From contig CAMWVO010000100.1 in NCBI GenBank assembly GCA_947177695.1, positions 1-6,833 of the forward strand: a stretch of 6,833 nucleotides of DNA. The letters run 5' to 3'. Position numbers and translations under genes: made by a program. This stretch comes from an uncultured Clostridia bacterium. GTDB taxonomy: Bacteria > Bacillota > Clostridia > Oscillospirales > Ruminococcaceae. The notes under the pieces were generated by a model. That model was given only the letters and a program-made list of their open reading frames with translations. It had not been told where the DNA came from and made no database searches. Below, in pieces: positions 4,714 to 6,833 of the stretch. The first letter of the stretch is position 1; the number at the start of each line of letters is the position of its first letter.

Positions 4714-6636
4714 TTAAATCGGCTCGGAAACTATTTTGCCCCTGAGAGTGGGTTCTAGAAAGCTTTTTATCCTGTACTCGGCGGCGTCCGTTTCAAGAAG
4801 CGCCTCAACAGTTTTCCGCGCTATCTTTCCGGCAGACGGTATTATCATATCCGCCGCCTCGTCGATCGCGCCGTAAAGCTGGGGACTTTCCCGTATTTTC
4901 AGCGTTACTCCGTCAGGCTCGAAAATGAATTTCAGCGCCTTTGTGCAGGAGGTCTCCACAAAGCAGAGCGTGACTTTCAGGACGGGGAAATCGTCCTCGT
5001 CGGCGGTAAGGCTTCCGTTCACGCCCACAAGATAGCTGCCGCCCCTGTCCTCAAAATCAAAATAAACGGGCTTGTCGGAAAAGCTGACAGGCACGCGCGC
5101 AGTCCTGCCGTCTCCCTCAAAGCGGATAACCAGTCCGCCTGTGCGGGAGGCGGTTTTTCCTATGCCGTAAACCGTTTTTGCCGATTTCAGACCGTCCTTT
5201 CCGCGGGAGCTTATAAACCGCTTTCCCGATGAGAGAGCTTCGCCTTTGATATGTCCCGCCGCCATTATCGGCGAGCCGCTTACTTCAAATACAGCCCTTT
5301 CTATGCCGCCTGCAAAGCTCCCGCTCATTATCTGTATCAGCACGGGCAGAAGTCCCGCCCTGTTCTTTTCAAATTCTATCTCCGCGCCGTCAAGGTACTG
5401 CACCGCTTCCATGACTGCCTCCGCAGCCTTTCCTCCGGACAGGCTTTTTCTCAGACGTGCAAGGATACCCTTGCCGTTCTCCAAAGGAAGCGGCTTGCCG
5501 AAGCTTGCCCCCGAAAGAGCGTTCCGCAGAGCGGCGGCGTTTCCGTACCGAAAATCCTTGATAGGCTCGCGGCTGAAATTTTTGCCGTTCTCGATAAAAT
5601 CGGTGATGATATTCATGGCTCTGCACGGCGGAAACAGGTTGGAGCTTCCGGCGGTCATGGCAATGACTATGCCCCGTTCGGGAAAAACAAAAACGTTCTG
5701 ACCGAACATTCCGCTGAAAACGAAGCCGTCTCTGTGCTTTGTCAGCCACGTCTGGTAGCCGTAACCCTCGTAGCAGGCGCTGTCGGGCTTTGATATCTGC
5801 AGCGAAACGGATCTTTTTATCCAGTCCTCGGGGACAAGGCTGACGCCGTTCCATACGCCGCCGTCAAGATAAAGCTGTCCCAGCTTGGCGTAATCGTAAA
5901 CGCTCATGTAAAGTCCCCAGCCGCCTTTTTCTATGCCGTCAGGGGATTTCTCCCAGTAAAGGTCGGTTATGCCCATGGGCGTGAAAAGCCGTCTGCCAAG
6001 ATATTCTGTGAGAGACAGACCCGTCCGCCTGCAAACCGCCGCGGACAGCATATAACTGTTCAGACTGTTGTATCTGAAATCGCTGCCCGGCTTGAACAGC
6101 ACCTCCGACGACAGGAATTTTTTTATCCATTCGTCGCCCATGACCGCTCCCGCCTCGTTGAATTTCACTCCGCTTGACATGGTGAGCAGGTGCTTCAGGG
6201 TAATGTCATTCATGTGTTTATGAATGTCATCGGGCAGCTCGTCTTTGAAGATTTCCGTAATTTTTTCTTCCTCGGACAGATATTTTTCCTTTACCGCAAT
6301 GCCAACCGCCATAGCCGTGACGCTTTTGCACAGCGAATGGGAAACGTGAAGATACCGCGATGAAAACGGCTTCCAGTCGGCTTTTGCGATAAGCTTGCCG
6401 TCTTTCAGGACGACTATCGAATGGGGACATATCCCGCTGCCCTCCGAAAGCGCGGAGAACATTTTCAGCAGTCCCTCGGAGCGTACTCCCGTCTGTTCGG
6501 GGATAAGCTCCTCGAATTTTCCCGTGTTGTCCGTGGGCTTGAATTTGGGCTTCGGCGGGGTAAGTTCAGAAATTTCTCCGCCGTTCACCATTTTGTAAAG
6601 TACGTTAAGCGCGTTCAGCTGTGTTTTTAGATCCAT
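4714..6636 (-). CDS. beta-lactamase-fold serine hydrolase with a large C-terminal extension
   Basis: The 640-residue protein has a class C beta-lactamase / PBP-like domain (Pfam Beta-lactamase, PF00144) over about residues 45-350. The nucleophile motif SxxK is Ser101-Leu-Cys-Lys104, with HVSHSLCKSVTAMAVGIA around it. The second motif is Tyr189 in FRYNSLNSYML, and the third is the SGMFGQ stretch (308-313) in place of KTG, as in esterase or peptidase members. Residues 351-640 form a second region with no motif I can name. The N terminus (MDLKTQLNALNVLYKMVNGG) has no signal peptide or membrane helix, so the enzyme appears cytoplasmic, unlike true penicillin-binding proteins. GGAGG lies eight bases upstream of the ATG at 6636. 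The substrate is unknown; ester, amide or peptide hydrolysis is possible, and antibiotic resistance should not be assumed. No convincing promoter is visible in the 197 bases before it. Confidence 0.88.
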   Translation of the reverse strand: MDLKTQLNALNVLYKMVNGGEISELTPPKPKFKPTDNTGKFEELIPEQTGVRSEGLLKMFSALSEGSGICPHSIVVLKDGKLIAKADWKPFSSRYLHVSHSLCKSVTAMAVGIAVKEKYLSEEEKITEIFKDELPDDIHKHMNDITLKHLLTMSSGVKFNEAGAVMGDEWIKKFLSSEVLFKPGSDFRYNSLNSYMLSAAVCRRTGLSLTEYLGRRLFTPMGITDLYWEKSPDGIEKGGWGLYMSVYDYAKLGQLYLDGGVWNGVSLVPEDWIKRSVSLQISKPDSACYEGYGYQTWLTKHRDGFVFSGMFGQNVFVFPERGIVIAMTAGSSNLFPPCRAMNIITDFIENGKNFSREPIKDFRYGNAAALRNALSGASFGKPLPLENGKGILARLRKSLSGGKAAEAVMEAVQYLDGAEIEFEKNRAGLLPVLIQIMSGSFAGGIERAVFEVSGSPIMAAGHIKGEALSSGKRFISSRGKDGLKSAKTVYGIGKTASRTGGLVIRFEGDGRTARVPVSFSDKPVYFDFEDRGGSYLVGVNGSLTADEDDFPVLKVTLCFVETSCTKALKFIFEPDGVTLKIRESPQLYGAIDEAADMIIPSAGKIARKTVEALLETDAAEYRIKSFLEPTLRGKIVSEPI

Positions 6637-6833
6637 ACTCCGAACCTCCAGTCAGCGCGTTTTTGCCGCGCTGCTAAAAGTTTATGCGTCAATGGGTTTT
6701 AAAATACGCGGAGGACTTGCTAAACGCTTAAACGGAAGTTGATTTTCATGGATAAATTTTGATTTACAAGACTAACTGTCGGGACGCTTAGGCGGCGCAG
6801 CCGCCGACTAAAGCTGGTCGAGCTGAGCCCAGC
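6637..6833. other. region upstream of the serine hydrolase, no gene supported
   Basis: Apart from the ribosome binding site of the hydrolase (complement of about 6645-6649) I find no supported gene, RNA gene or promoter here. A TTGACG-like word lies on the minus strand at about 6686-6691 but has no matching -10 box at a proper distance. On the minus strand one frame is open from the right edge to a stop at 6720-6722 (37 codons). It is rich in Arg and Ser and runs through the hairpin, so coding is doubtful. Confidence 0.5.
6788..6811. repeat. GC-rich hairpin at the right edge
   Basis: GGCGGC (6791-6796) and GCCGCC (6800-6805) form a perfect 6-base-pair stem with a GCA loop. In an alternative fold, flanking TTAG and CTAA can pair with a three-base bulge. 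A second weak inverted repeat GCTGG/CCAGC (6813-6817, 6829-6833) follows up to the edge. Such compact palindromes in intergenic DNA are often copies of dispersed REP-like elements, which cannot be tested within this window. Confidence 0.45.

Noticed and set aside
5246..5793. Plus-strand open frames of 151 and 180 codons inside the serine hydrolase gene
   Set aside because: They overlap each other in different frames, are antisense to a well supported gene, and show low-complexity shadow-type composition.
6811..6833. tRNA-like bases (GAGCTGAGC) at the right edge
   Set aside because: Only a short resemblance to a reversed D-arm. No acceptor, anticodon or T-arm can be built with the flanking sequence.
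1..6833. CRISPR array, restriction or toxin-antitoxin defence module
   Set aside because: No regularly spaced repeats and no genes with nuclease, methyltransferase or toxin motifs are present in the window.

Overview
The window looks like part of a Clostridia chromosome, probably Ruminococcus/Oscillospiraceae-like. The grounds are AGGAGG-type ribosome binding sites, canonical sigma-A promoters, a Firmicutes-style rplM-rpsI operon with a structured leader, and a secreted transglutaminase-like protein next to an ElaA-type acetyltransferase. The genus is inferred from general resemblance, not from a search.

Left part (1 to about 1672): the terminal section of an integrated mobile element. It holds the 3' end of a coiled-coil protein gene cut by the window edge (possibly a relaxase tail), a strong promoter framed by an inverted repeat, and a complete tyrosine integrase with all its catalytic residues. 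A hairpin terminator, two direct repeats that could be integrase arm sites, and a candidate crossover site follow. That site is GAGATA and TATCTC around a 7-base spacer, and it lies exactly at the stop codon of rpsI. The simplest reading is an integrative element (ICE/IME type) inserted at the 3' end of rpsI without damaging ribosomal protein S9. Its other end lies outside the window.

Middle (1672 to 2669, minus strand): the core rplM-rpsI operon (L13 then S9). It has a consensus promoter and a leader of about 119 bases with hairpins, probably an L13-type autoregulatory leader. The operon's transcript now appears to end at a terminator carried by the mobile element.

Right part (2837 to 6833): ordinary chromosome. 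A divergent promoter drives a secreted transglutaminase-like protein. After a hairpin comes a small GNAT acetyltransferase of the ElaA/YjcF type, which meets a 640-residue beta-lactamase-fold serine hydrolase head to head with a 7-base gap. The last ~200 bases hold no gene I can support, only a GC-rich hairpin that could belong to a dispersed repeat.

I see no new defence or metabolic system. The most informative signals are the element/rpsI junction with its candidate core site, the inverted repeat framing the integrase promoter, and the large unassigned C-terminal region of the serine hydrolase.
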